Of a stretch of 64,000 nt of DNA, positions 33,885-41,876 are shown piece by piece. This DNA is from Synechococcus sp. RSCCF101. GTDB taxonomy: Bacteria; Cyanobacteriota; Cyanobacteriia; PCC-6307; Cyanobiaceae. Numbering within the stretch: the first letter of the stretch is position 1; the number at the start of each line of letters is the position of its first letter. A program made the position numbers and the translations under genes. The notes beneath the pieces are model-generated. The model searched no databases, had not been told where the DNA came from, and saw nothing but the letters and a program-made list of their open reading frames with translations. The stretch is from NCBI RefSeq assembly GCF_008807075.1, contig NZ_CP035632.1, positions 496,001 through 560,000 of the forward strand, written 5' to 3'.

Positions 33885-33939
33885 TTGCGCGGCTGCGCAA
33901 GCCCGTGCTTCTGCAGAAGTGTGTATGCTGCGGCCGCAG
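33885..33939. promoter_or_regulatory. Cluster of three palindromes between GT8-like gene and ArsR-like gene
   Basis: Three dyads occur in 55 bp: TTGCGCggctGCGCAA (33885-33900), CTTCTGCAGAAG (33908-33919) and CTGCGGCCGCAG (33928-33939). A TATGCT at 33924-33929 could be the -10 of the regulator gene. The arrangement suggests an autoregulatory operator for the ArsR-like protein encoded at 33959. Confidence 0.5.
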
Positions 33940-33958
33940 GCCCTCCCCCCTTCCTCCC

Positions 33959-34264
33959 ATGGAGACCCTCGCGGAGTACTTCAAGACCTTCTCCGAGCCC
34001 AACCGCCTGGCAGTGCTCGATTCCCTGCGCGATGGGCCCCGCAACGTCACCGCGGTGGTGGAGAGCACTGGGCTCAGTCAGGCCCTGGTCTCCAAGCACC
34101 TCAAGATCCTCACCGTGGCCGGCGTCGTGTCGCGCCGGCCCGAGGGAAGCCTGGTGTTCTACGAGGTGATCAACCGCCAGGTGTTCGATCTGCTGGCCAG
34201 GGCCGAGGAGCTGCTCACCACCGCCCGCCGTCAGCAGCTCGATGCCCTGGCGGCCAGCCTCTGA
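33959..34264 (+). CDS. ArsR-family winged-helix transcriptional regulator
   Basis: This 101-aa protein begins METLAEYFKTFSEPNRLAVL and has a winged helix with recognition segment STGLSQALVSKHLKIL and wing VSRRPEGSLVFYEV. It contains no Cys and its single His lies in the recognition helix, so the classical ELCVCDL metal site is absent. It therefore probably senses something other than metals bound by ArsR/SmtB. It opens the plus-strand island that includes the pentapeptide protein and the AAA-polyferredoxin fusion. Confidence 0.9.
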   Translation: METLAEYFKTFSEPNRLAVLDSLRDGPRNVTAVVESTGLSQALVSKHLKILTVAGVVSRRPEGSLVFYEVINRQVFDLLARAEELLTTARRQQLDALAASL

Positions 34265-34319
34265 AGCTGCTGTTCGGCGTCGGCGGGCCGGCGCCGGCCC
34301 CCCCTTTGCCGATCTCCTC

Positions 34320-34997
34320 TTGACCGCTCCCGCCCACGAGTCCTCAGACCTGCCGCGCTCGATCGAGGATCTGCGCCGGGCCGTCGCCGCGGGGTCCCGG
34401 CATTTCGAGGGCCTGTCGCTGCAGGCGCCGGACGCGGGCGATCTCAACCTGGCGGCCTGCGTGTTCAGCGGCGGCTGCTTCAAGGAGGGTCGCTTCGGTC
34501 ACGCCTGCCTGCAGGGTGCCGATGTGGAGGGGGTGTGCTTTCAGCAGGCCCTGTTCTGGGGCAGCGATCTCTCCGAGCTCAAGGGGCGGGGGTCCCAGTG
34601 GCACGACGCCGATCTCTCCGGATCGCGCATGCAGGGAGCGGATCTGCAGGGGGCGATCCTGCACCGCTGCTGCCTCCGCGGGGTGGTGGCGCCCGGCAGC
34701 CACTGGCAGGGGGCACGTCTGGTGGAGGCCGATTTCCGCTCCGGCCTCGACCAGCTCACCGACCTGGGCATGGCCAGCTTCCGCGGCGCGGACCTGAGCT
34801 TCGCCCGCCTCGATGGTGCCCGGCTGCCCCGGACTGACTTCCGGGAGGCCTGCCTCTACGGCGCCAGCCTGCGGCGTGCGGATCTCAGCGGCGCCGACCT
34901 GAGCGGCTGTGACCTGCGCGACACCTGCCTGGAGGGGGCCCGGCTCGAGGGCGCCCGCTTCGACGGGGCCCGCCTGCCGCCGGCCATCCCGACCTGA
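34320..34997 (+). CDS. Pentapeptide-repeat protein
   Basis: The start is uncertain: TTG 34320 gives 225 aa, while an in-frame start at 34242 overlaps the ArsR-like gene. From ~residue 35 to the end the sequence is built of A(D/N)LxG pentapeptides (for example GADLQGAIL, RADLSGADLSG, LEGARLEGARFDGARL), predicting a right-handed quadrilateral beta-helix. Irregular repeats in the first half carry several Cys. Such proteins are common in cyanobacteria; no role can be assigned. It follows the regulator by 55 bp. Confidence 0.85.
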   Translation: MTAPAHESSDLPRSIEDLRRAVAAGSRHFEGLSLQAPDAGDLNLAACVFSGGCFKEGRFGHACLQGADVEGVCFQQALFWGSDLSELKGRGSQWHDADLSGSRMQGADLQGAILHRCCLRGVVAPGSHWQGARLVEADFRSGLDQLTDLGMASFRGADLSFARLDGARLPRTDFREACLYGASLRRADLSGADLSGCDLRDTCLEGARLEGARFDGARLPPAIPT

Positions 34998-35088
34998 GCT
35001 CCGCAGCCCCCCTGCCGCCTGGGTGGATTCACCCATGGCGCCATCGATCTCACCCTTCTTAGGGTGAAACCGGTGGGGTGAGGCACGC

Positions 35089-35955
35089 ATGTCCCTCCTG
35101 GCTCCAGAGCGCCCTGAACCGGAGGCCTCCGGCGAGGAGGGCGTTGTGCGGCCTGATCCGGCGGGTGTAACCCACCCCCAGCTGCCGAGTGAGCGAGCCG
35201 GAGCCCGGGGCAGCCCGGCTGAGGCCTTCGAACAGGCCAGGGAGGCCCAGCTGTACCTCGATCAGGCGGCGCGCCTGGCGTCCATCGGGTTCTGGCGCTG
35301 GGATGTGGTCACCAATGCGGTCACCTGGAGCGATCAGGTGTACCGGAACTACGGCTTCGAGATCGGCTCGCCCGTCACCTACGAGCGGATCGTGGCGCGC
35401 CTGCATCCGGATGATGTGGAGCGTCACCACGCCCTCACCTCCCAGTGGCTGATGGGCGGTCCGTTCGACCCGTTCGACTACCGCATCGTTCTGGACGACG
35501 GCAGCGTGCGCACCATCCGCGCCCATGGCGCGCTGTTCAGCGATGCGGAGGGACGCCCCCTCACCCTCTACGGCGCAACGCAGGACATCACAAGAGAGAG
35601 GGCTCTGGAGGATGCCCAGATCGCGGCCCTCTCGCGCACCTACGAGGTGTACCGGGCCACGGTGTGGGCGGCCGAGCACATCATCAACACCCTTCTGAAC
35701 CAGCTGCTGGTGGTGGAGCGGGAGATGGTGCGCCATCCGGACTTCAATCCCGAAGCCCGGCGAGCCTTCCTGGAGGCCCGGCAGCAAGCCTGCCACTTGC
35801 TCGATCAGCTGAGCCACGTGCCCCAGGTCGTACCGGAGCTGATCGAGCGGGCGGTTCAGCCGGTCGCGCCCGAAACCGAGCCTGAGCCAGAGGCCGGGTT
35901 TGAGCCTCTGCCGGAGAAGGAGCCCAGGCAGAAGCCGGCAACCATTCGCCTCTAG
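35089..35955 (+). CDS. PAS-domain signalling protein lacking a kinase ATPase domain
   Basis: This 288-aa protein has a PAS_3-type domain at ~60-175 (ARLASIGFWRWDVVTNAVTW and YRIVLDDGSVRTIRAHG). A helical region follows at ~185-250 (WAAEHIINTLLNQLLVVERE) that looks like a two-helix dimerisation segment with a His, but no HATPase follows. The C-terminus is Pro/Glu-rich. It could be a sensor acting through dimerisation or an orphan DHp protein. It lies within the plus-strand island, 91 bp after the pentapeptide gene. Confidence 0.8.
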   Translation: MSLLAPERPEPEASGEEGVVRPDPAGVTHPQLPSERAGARGSPAEAFEQAREAQLYLDQAARLASIGFWRWDVVTNAVTWSDQVYRNYGFEIGSPVTYERIVARLHPDDVERHHALTSQWLMGGPFDPFDYRIVLDDGSVRTIRAHGALFSDAEGRPLTLYGATQDITRERALEDAQIAALSRTYEVYRATVWAAEHIINTLLNQLLVVEREMVRHPDFNPEARRAFLEARQQACHLLDQLSHVPQVVPELIERAVQPVAPETEPEPEAGFEPLPEKEPRQKPATIRL

Positions 35956-36161
35956 GGCGACATCACACTCCTGTGCTGGCCTGCATCGCCGGACCGCTCT
36001 GCGAGTGTGGAAGTGATTCGCACCTCCATCGGCCGCGTCCGGGGAGGTGCTCCCCGCTGGTTCGCCCCGGTGTCGCTCCACGTGGTTCTTCCGCTCCCGC
36101 GGCCGCCTTTGGCGGCACGCCGCCGCGCTTCCCGTCGCCGCACCGGGCGTGGGCCCCGGCC

Positions 36162-38189
36162 ATGAGTGAGCGGACCCAGCCGGTCGGCCGCGCCCGGCGC
36201 GGCGTGGTGGGCGGCAGCCGCTTCGCCGTGCGGCTGCGGGCCGAGATCCGCCAGGCCGCCGCCGATCCCGGTCAGCGCCCGGTCCTGATCAGCGGCGAAC
36301 CGGGTCTGGAGAAGGACAACCTCGCTGCTCTGATCCACTTCGGCTCGTCGCGCCGCCAGGCCTGCATGGTGAGTGCGCAGGGTGCCCTTCTGCGGCCCGG
36401 TGGTGAGGACCTGCGGCAGGCGCTGGCGGCCTGCCCGGGCGGCAGCCTGCTGATCTGCGGGGTGGACCGGGCCTCCGAACCCGTGCGCGCCGAGCTGCGG
36501 GAGCTGTTGGAGCAGGGCAGTGGCCATGCCAACGGCAGCAGCTGCGCAAGTGTCAGCGGCCCACGCCTGCTGCTCACTGCCGAGCGGACGCTGCCGGAGT
36601 TCGATGGCTGCGTTCAGCTGATCCGGGTGCCGCCCCTGCGGGTGCGGCGGCGCGACCTGGGCGACTGGGTCCGCTACGGCCTGCGGCAGCAGGCCCGTCT
36701 GCAGGGGTGGCCCCAGGCTCCGGATGTGGCGCCAGCCGTGCTGCGGCTGCTGCAGGGCCACGATTTCCCCGGCAACCTGCGCGAGCTGGAGCTGATGCTC
36801 AGCCGGGCCCTGCGCCAGGCGGAGGACCAGGGTCTGCCCCGCACGTCCGCGGCGGCGACGCGGCCCTGCCTGCCGGAGGAGGTGTTCTGGCTGCCGCAGC
36901 GACGGGACGGGCTCCGCTTCGATCTCTGGCGCTGGCGGCCGGCCCTGCGGGGGGTGATGCGGGATCCGCGCCTCTGGCGCGGCCTGCTCTTCGGGCTGGT
37001 GAGCTGGGTGTTCGTGCTGGTGAACCTCTGGCTCTGGTTCGGTCCGCAGGACCGGGCCCACAACGGTGCCCTCAATCTGTTCTGGGCCTGGTGGTGGCCG
37101 CTGATCCTGCTCGGCTATCCCCTGGTGGGCCGGCTGTGGTGCTCCTTCTGCCCGTTCATGGTCTGGGGTGAGATCAGCCAGTGGCTGGTGCGGCGCCTCG
37201 GCTGGCGGCCGGCCGCCTGGCCGCGGGGCAACCAGGACGCCTGGGCGGCTCCGGCCCTGGCCACGGGCTTTGCCGCCATCCTGCTGTGGGAACACCAGGC
37301 CGCCCTGCCCGAGGTGGCGCGCCTGAGCAGCCTGCTGCTGCTGCTGATCACCGCCGGCGCCGTGCTCTGTTCGCTGCTGCTGGAGAAGCGCTGGTGGTGC
37401 CGCCACCTCTGCCCGATCGGCGGGATGAACGGTCTCTTCGCCCGGCTCTCGATCCTGGAGCTGCGGGCCCAGGCCGGCACCTGCAGCGGCACCTGCAGCA
37501 GCTACGCCTGCTTCAAGGGCGGACCGGCCGATGGTGAGGGCCTGGCCACCGCCGGCTGCCCGCTCGGCACCCATCCGGCCCACCTGCGCGACAACCGCAA
37601 CTGCGTGCTCTGCCTCACCTGCGCCCAGGCCTGCCCGCACCGCTCCGTGCAGCTGCGCCTGCGCCCGCCGGCGGCCGATCTGCAGCCGGCGATGGAGGCT
37701 CCGCCCGGCGACAGCATGCTCTTGCTGGTGCTGGCCGGCAGCGTGCCCCTGGCCCACGCCTCCGGCGCGGGGGTTCTCCTGTCGCTCGGGCTGCCGCTGC
37801 TGCTGGGCGCCTGGATCGGCGGGGTGGGGCTGCCGGCCCGCTGGGCGGCTCCGGGATCGGTGCGGCTCGCCCTGTTCGCCCTGCTGCCGCTGGTGTGGGG
37901 TCTGATGCTGGCCGACCATCTGCCGATGGGCATGGCGGAGGCGGGCCGGCTGCTGCCGGTGAGCCTCTCGCCCTGGCTGCCGGAGGGGGCGCTGGCGCGG
38001 CTGCCGGCCTGGCAGGCGGAACCGGCTGTGATCGCCTTCTGTCAGAGCGGCGTTGTGCTGGCGGCGGCGCTCGCCTCGCTGCTGATGCTGCGGCGGATGC
38101 TCCCCGGACGGCGGCCGCTCCAGCTGGCGGGGGCAGGCCTGGTTCTGCTGGCGGCGCTGTGGGGCCGCTGGCTTGTGGCGCTGCCCTGA
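36162..38189 (+). CDS. Fusion: degenerate sigma-54-type AAA domain + membrane polyferredoxin (NosR/NapH/CcoG-like)
   Basis: The 675-aa start MSERTQPVGRARRGVVGGS is chosen over a longer low-complexity frame. Residues ~20-260 align with an enhancer-binding-protein AAA domain (IHFGSSRRQ, VPPLRVRRRDL, HDFPGNLRELELML), but Walker A reads GEPGLEKD, Walker B lacks DE, and GAFTGA is absent. Residues ~320-560 are a multi-span 4Fe-4S protein: CSFCPFMVWGE, WWCRHLCPIGG, CSGTCSSYACF, and NCVLCLTCAQACPH (CxxCxxxCP). More membrane helices follow to the end. It is probably a membrane redox protein with a non-ATPase AAA module; role unknown. Confidence 0.85.
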   Translation: MSERTQPVGRARRGVVGGSRFAVRLRAEIRQAAADPGQRPVLISGEPGLEKDNLAALIHFGSSRRQACMVSAQGALLRPGGEDLRQALAACPGGSLLICGVDRASEPVRAELRELLEQGSGHANGSSCASVSGPRLLLTAERTLPEFDGCVQLIRVPPLRVRRRDLGDWVRYGLRQQARLQGWPQAPDVAPAVLRLLQGHDFPGNLRELELMLSRALRQAEDQGLPRTSAAATRPCLPEEVFWLPQRRDGLRFDLWRWRPALRGVMRDPRLWRGLLFGLVSWVFVLVNLWLWFGPQDRAHNGALNLFWAWWWPLILLGYPLVGRLWCSFCPFMVWGEISQWLVRRLGWRPAAWPRGNQDAWAAPALATGFAAILLWEHQAALPEVARLSSLLLLLITAGAVLCSLLLEKRWWCRHLCPIGGMNGLFARLSILELRAQAGTCSGTCSSYACFKGGPADGEGLATAGCPLGTHPAHLRDNRNCVLCLTCAQACPHRSVQLRLRPPAADLQPAMEAPPGDSMLLLVLAGSVPLAHASGAGVLLSLGLPLLLGAWIGGVGLPARWAAPGSVRLALFALLPLVWGLMLADHLPMGMAEAGRLLPVSLSPWLPEGALARLPAWQAEPAVIAFCQSGVVLAAALASLLMLRRMLPGRRPLQLAGAGLVLLAALWGRWLVALP

Positions 38190-38236
38190 ATCACGGCGCC
38201 GGTGCTGGTGGCTGTGGGCATGCAGCAACGCCGAAA

Positions 38237-38248
38237 TACCTAGGCGTA
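38237..38248. promoter_or_regulatory. CCTAGG-centred dyad upstream of second ArsR-like gene
   Basis: TACCTAGGCGTA lies 61 bp before the ArsR-like start codon and has a perfect CCTAGG core with flanking T-A matches. A related perfect palindrome occurs at 41722-41731 upstream of the phytochrome gene. Confidence 0.3.
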
Positions 38249-38309
38249 GTGCTGGTGTTCAATGGTTTTCTGATGCCCGCGGGCGTTGCTGCGACACGCC
38301 TCGTCGACC

Positions 38310-38639
38310 ATGGCCGGTCTCGCACCCAATCCCAGATTGCTGGAGGAATTGAGTCAGTTCTTCCGGCTGCTCAGTGAACCGGCGCGGCTGGCATTGCTCT
38401 GCGCGCTGCGGGAGGAAGCGCTCGATGTGTCGAGCCTGATCGAGCGCACAGGCTTCAGTCAGTCGCACCTGAGCCGGCAGCTGGGCCAGCTGCAGAAGGC
38501 CGGTCTGGTGAGCGTGCAGCGCGATGGCAACCGCTTCCTCTACCGGGCCGACGATCCCCTGATCGAGGATCTCTGCAACCTCGTGCAGGGGCGGCTGCGG
38601 GATCGGCTGCAGTCCCAGCTCGACCAGATGGCCGGCTGA
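38310..38639 (+). CDS. ArsR-family winged-helix transcriptional regulator 2
   Basis: This 109-aa protein starts MAGLAPNPRLLEELSQFF. Winged helix: RLALLCALREEALDVSSL, recognition helix TGFSQSHLSRQLGQL, wing VSVQRDGNRFLYRA. Only two isolated cysteines (LLCALR, EDLCNLV) and no CxC motif are present, so a classical metal site is unlikely, though a Cys redox or Fe-S role is not excluded. It follows the AAA-polyferredoxin gene by 120 bp and may regulate it. It converges on the phytochrome gene with a 4-bp gap. Confidence 0.9.
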   Translation: MAGLAPNPRLLEELSQFFRLLSEPARLALLCALREEALDVSSLIERTGFSQSHLSRQLGQLQKAGLVSVQRDGNRFLYRADDPLIEDLCNLVQGRLRDRLQSQLDQMAG

Positions 38640-38643
38640 GCCC

Positions 38644-41600
38644 TCAGCCTTCAGACCGGGACTGCTGCTCCTTCAGCAGGGCCTCGAAGGCCCCGGCCTT
38701 GAGCGGATGGCTGAGGGCGTAGCCCTGCATGGTGTCGCAGCCGAGCTCCCGGGCGAGGGCGATGTGGCCCTCGTTCTCCACACCCTCCAGGGTCACCTCC
38801 ACGTTGCTGCTCTGACCCATCAGCACCACCAGCTGCAGCAGCTGCCGCGCTTCATCGGAGGAGAGCGCCGGGATCACCAGATCCTTGTCGATCTTGAGGG
38901 CGGCGGGCCGGGTGGCCACCAGGCTGAGGATCGAGGAGCGGCCGGTGCCGAAGTCATCGAGCTCCACCAGGATGCCCATCTCACGCAGGGCCGTGAGGGT
39001 CGATTTGATCGTGTCGTTGAGGCCATCGAGATAGATGGTTTCCAGCAGCTCCAGCCGCAGCACCTCGCGCGGAATGCGCAGCTCGGCCAGCAGGGCCAGC
39101 AGGGAGGGATGACCGATCAGTTCGGCTGAGATGTTCACGCTGAGACGCTCGATGCTGAGGCCTGATTCGCACCAGCGCAGGTACTGCCGCTCCACCGACC
39201 GGATGCCCATGATGTCGAGCTCCCGCATCAGGCCGTTCTTCTGGGCGATCGCCAGGAAGGAATCGGGGCGCAGCAGACCATGGCTCGGGTGCCGCCAGCG
39301 CATCAGGCATTCGGCGCCCACGATGCGGCCGCTGGCCACATCGAACTGGGGCTGGTAGTGCATCTCCAGCTGCTCTTCGGCCATGCTCCGGCGCAGCTCG
39401 TCGACCAGTTGCACCGCCTGGGTGATGGTGGAATCGAGCTGGCTGGTGTGGAAGGTGCAGCAGCTGCCCCCCTGGTGCTTGCTCTCGTAGAGGGCGATGT
39501 CGGCCTCACGCAGCATGTCGACCAGATTCACCGCTTCGATCTCCTTCACCGAGACGCCGATGCTCGTGCCCACATGGCAAATGTGCTCATCAATGTGCTG
39601 GGGTTCAGAGATGTTGGCGATGATGCGATCGGAGAGTCTCTCCAGCACCGGATGCAGCCGCTCCTCCTCCTTGAAGCCACCCACCAGCACGACGAATTCA
39701 TCGCCGCCCAGCCGGCAGACCAGATCGTGGCCGCGCACCGAATCGTTGAGAATCGCCGCCACCCGCTTGAGCAGCAGATCGCCCACATCGTGGCCCTTGG
39801 TGTCGTTCACGGCCTTGAACCGATCCAGATCGAGCAGCAGCACCCCCACCCGGGCGCAGTAGCGGCGGCCGAGCAGTTGCAGCTTGTTGATGCGGCTGTC
39901 GAGCAGGCGGCGGTTGCCCAGCCCGGTCAGGGCGTCGTGCATGGCGGCATGGGCCATCTCCTCCTTGGCCAGCAACGCTTCCACCCGCGCCTTCTCGATC
40001 GCCCGTGAATCCGCCTCGCTGCGCTTGAGCCAGTGCAGCTGACTGAGGGAGGTGTAGGCGGTGCGGCTGAGGATCCCGCTCATGGCATCCCAGGGCAGCG
40101 ACTGATTGCGGTGCTCCGAGACGTACTGCTCGAACGACAGCCGGGGATGCAGCCAGGTGCAGCCGTCAGGAGCCTTGACCCGCTGATCGGGATCCCCGGC
40201 CCAGGTGACATCGAACCGGGCCGCCGCCTTGAACAGCAGCAGCATCGGGTTGCTGCCCCTGCCACCGCTGCTCACCACCCCGGCGGCCCGGGTGGCGTCC
40301 TCGGCATCGAGCTCGAGGCCGTAGGCGGTGAGGGCGCCGGTGCTGAGGTTCTCACGGCCGTGCTCCGCGCACCAGCTGCGCACGAAGGCGGCGATTGTGA
40401 GCACGCCCGCCTCGCTGGGGGCGTTGGCGCGCACGGTGACCTCATCGCCATCCACCCAGGCCAGACCGGTGCAGCAGAGCAGCTCGCGGCAGAGGCCCAT
40501 GATCGCGTTGAGCGCCTGGCCGAAGGTGTTGATGGAACCGATGCCCTCCACCTTGTCGCTGAGGAGGCTGTTGAGGGTGCTCTGCAGCTTCTGGACGGTG
40601 GCACTTTCGTGGCGATCGATCACCCGGCTCAGAGCGATCGAGATGATGTCGGCCACGCCGTTGAGCACGGCCCGCTTGATCGGGCCGATCTGGCGGGGTT
40701 CACCCTCGTTGTGGCAGGCGATCAGGCCCCACATGCGGCCGTTGGCCACGAGGGCGATGATCAGCGAGGAGCGCACTCCCATGTTGCGGAAGTACTGGCG
40801 GTGGCACTGGGCCACATCGCGGAAATAGCAGTCCGCCAGGCTGAGGGAATGGGCACTGCCCTCGCGCTCGCGGTAGATCAGCTCCACGCCGGGAGCCTCG
40901 ATGTCATTCACCGGCCGCACGCCGATGCGCTGAAACACCGCCCGCGCCTTCGGGCCGATGTCGGTGGAGGGAAAGCTGAGGCCGAGATAGGAGGTGCTGA
41001 CCTGCGGCTGCCGGGCCTCGGCGATGACCGTGCCGTTCCAGTCGTCATCGAAGCGGTAGATCATCGTGCGGCTGTAGCCGGCGATGGTGTGGAGGATGTC
41101 GACCACGCCGGTGGCGAAGGCATCGATCGCTTGATCGAGCGGATGGATCGAGTTCTGGAGCACCTTGATCCGCTCCATCACCTTGAACAGCAGGCGCTCG
41201 TTGTCGGTGCTGCGCTGCGGCAGGCGCTCCTCGCCGCCCCGTTCCCCGGCGCCCTCCACCACGTCGCCGGTTCCGGTGGGCTCAAGCAGCAGCCCGAGGC
41301 CGCGATCGGTGGCGAAGCCGCTCACCCAGAGGCTGATGCCGCTGCTGGCCTGGCAGTGAAAGCCGAGATTGGCGTCCTCCAGCATCAGGGCCTCCTCCAC
41401 GCGGCGGCGGGAGGGTCGATCGAGCAGATCCGCCAGAGCCCAGGCGCCGGCGGACGCCTGGCCCGCCGCCAGCTCGTTGCAGTTGGCCGACCAGGCGAGC
41501 AGGCGGCCGTCACGCTCCAGCACCAGCACGTACACGCCCGCCTGGATGGCATCGGGTCGCTCGAGATGCTCGGTGCTCATCTCCAGCCGGTCCCGCGGGG

Positions 41601-41682
41601 CCTCCCGCCGCGCCCCGGTCAGGTCGGACTCGGCATCACGGTGTGCGGCGGTGGCGGGATGCTGGCTGAGCTGCTGGGCCAT
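38644..41682 (-). CDS. Phytochrome with GGDEF and EAL domains
   Basis: This 1012-aa protein has PAS (~45-135), GAF (~165-330), PHY (~345-530), GGDEF (~575-745) and EAL (~755-1005). The GAF has the Cph1-type Cys-His pair (VAQCHRQYFRNMGV), so phycocyanobilin is likely attached; DIP of the pigment pocket reads DIG. GGDEF is intact with an RGHD I-site. EAL reads ECL, but NIS, LELLE, DDFGTG, KIDK, EGVE and MQGY residues remain. It probably links red/far-red light to cyclic di-GMP turnover. A shorter start exists at 41580. Confidence 0.95.
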   Translation of the reverse strand: MAQQLSQHPATAAHRDAESDLTGARREAPRDRLEMSTEHLERPDAIQAGVYVLVLERDGRLLAWSANCNELAAGQASAGAWALADLLDRPSRRRVEEALMLEDANLGFHCQASSGISLWVSGFATDRGLGLLLEPTGTGDVVEGAGERGGEERLPQRSTDNERLLFKVMERIKVLQNSIHPLDQAIDAFATGVVDILHTIAGYSRTMIYRFDDDWNGTVIAEARQPQVSTSYLGLSFPSTDIGPKARAVFQRIGVRPVNDIEAPGVELIYREREGSAHSLSLADCYFRDVAQCHRQYFRNMGVRSSLIIALVANGRMWGLIACHNEGEPRQIGPIKRAVLNGVADIISIALSRVIDRHESATVQKLQSTLNSLLSDKVEGIGSINTFGQALNAIMGLCRELLCCTGLAWVDGDEVTVRANAPSEAGVLTIAAFVRSWCAEHGRENLSTGALTAYGLELDAEDATRAAGVVSSGGRGSNPMLLLFKAAARFDVTWAGDPDQRVKAPDGCTWLHPRLSFEQYVSEHRNQSLPWDAMSGILSRTAYTSLSQLHWLKRSEADSRAIEKARVEALLAKEEMAHAAMHDALTGLGNRRLLDSRINKLQLLGRRYCARVGVLLLDLDRFKAVNDTKGHDVGDLLLKRVAAILNDSVRGHDLVCRLGGDEFVVLVGGFKEEERLHPVLERLSDRIIANISEPQHIDEHICHVGTSIGVSVKEIEAVNLVDMLREADIALYESKHQGGSCCTFHTSQLDSTITQAVQLVDELRRSMAEEQLEMHYQPQFDVASGRIVGAECLMRWRHPSHGLLRPDSFLAIAQKNGLMRELDIMGIRSVERQYLRWCESGLSIERLSVNISAELIGHPSLLALLAELRIPREVLRLELLETIYLDGLNDTIKSTLTALREMGILVELDDFGTGRSSILSLVATRPAALKIDKDLVIPALSSDEARQLLQLVVLMGQSSNVEVTLEGVENEGHIALARELGCDTMQGYALSHPLKAGAFEALLKEQQSRSEG

Positions 41683-41721
41683 GACCGGCGCTGAGAATGG
41701 GCCTCACCCGCAACGTATTCA

Positions 41722-41731
41722 TGCCTAGGCA
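41722..41731. promoter_or_regulatory. Perfect palindrome upstream of phytochrome gene
   Basis: TGCCTAGGCA is a perfect 10-bp dyad, 39 bp upstream of the phytochrome start codon; it shares CCTAGGC with the site at 38237-38248. Confidence 0.3.
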
Positions 41732-41876
41732 GGTCATCAACAACCGCTCAATGCGATCAGGCCGGTTCCATGGTGTCTTCATCCGGATCCGCCCAGTGGA
41801 ACCCTGAAGATCGGCCTCGGATTACGAATGATTCCGATTGCTTCCGAAGCGTGAATCTCAGAGTGCCGGCCAGCGC

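Noticed and set aside
35952-38228. 758-codon minus-strand open frame
   Set aside because: It is antisense to the AAA-polyferredoxin fusion; Gln/Arg/Pro-rich shadow. The plus-strand frame has the Cys-cluster motifs.
40033-41694. 553-codon plus-strand open frame
   Set aside because: Shadow of the phytochrome gene; no recognisable domain.
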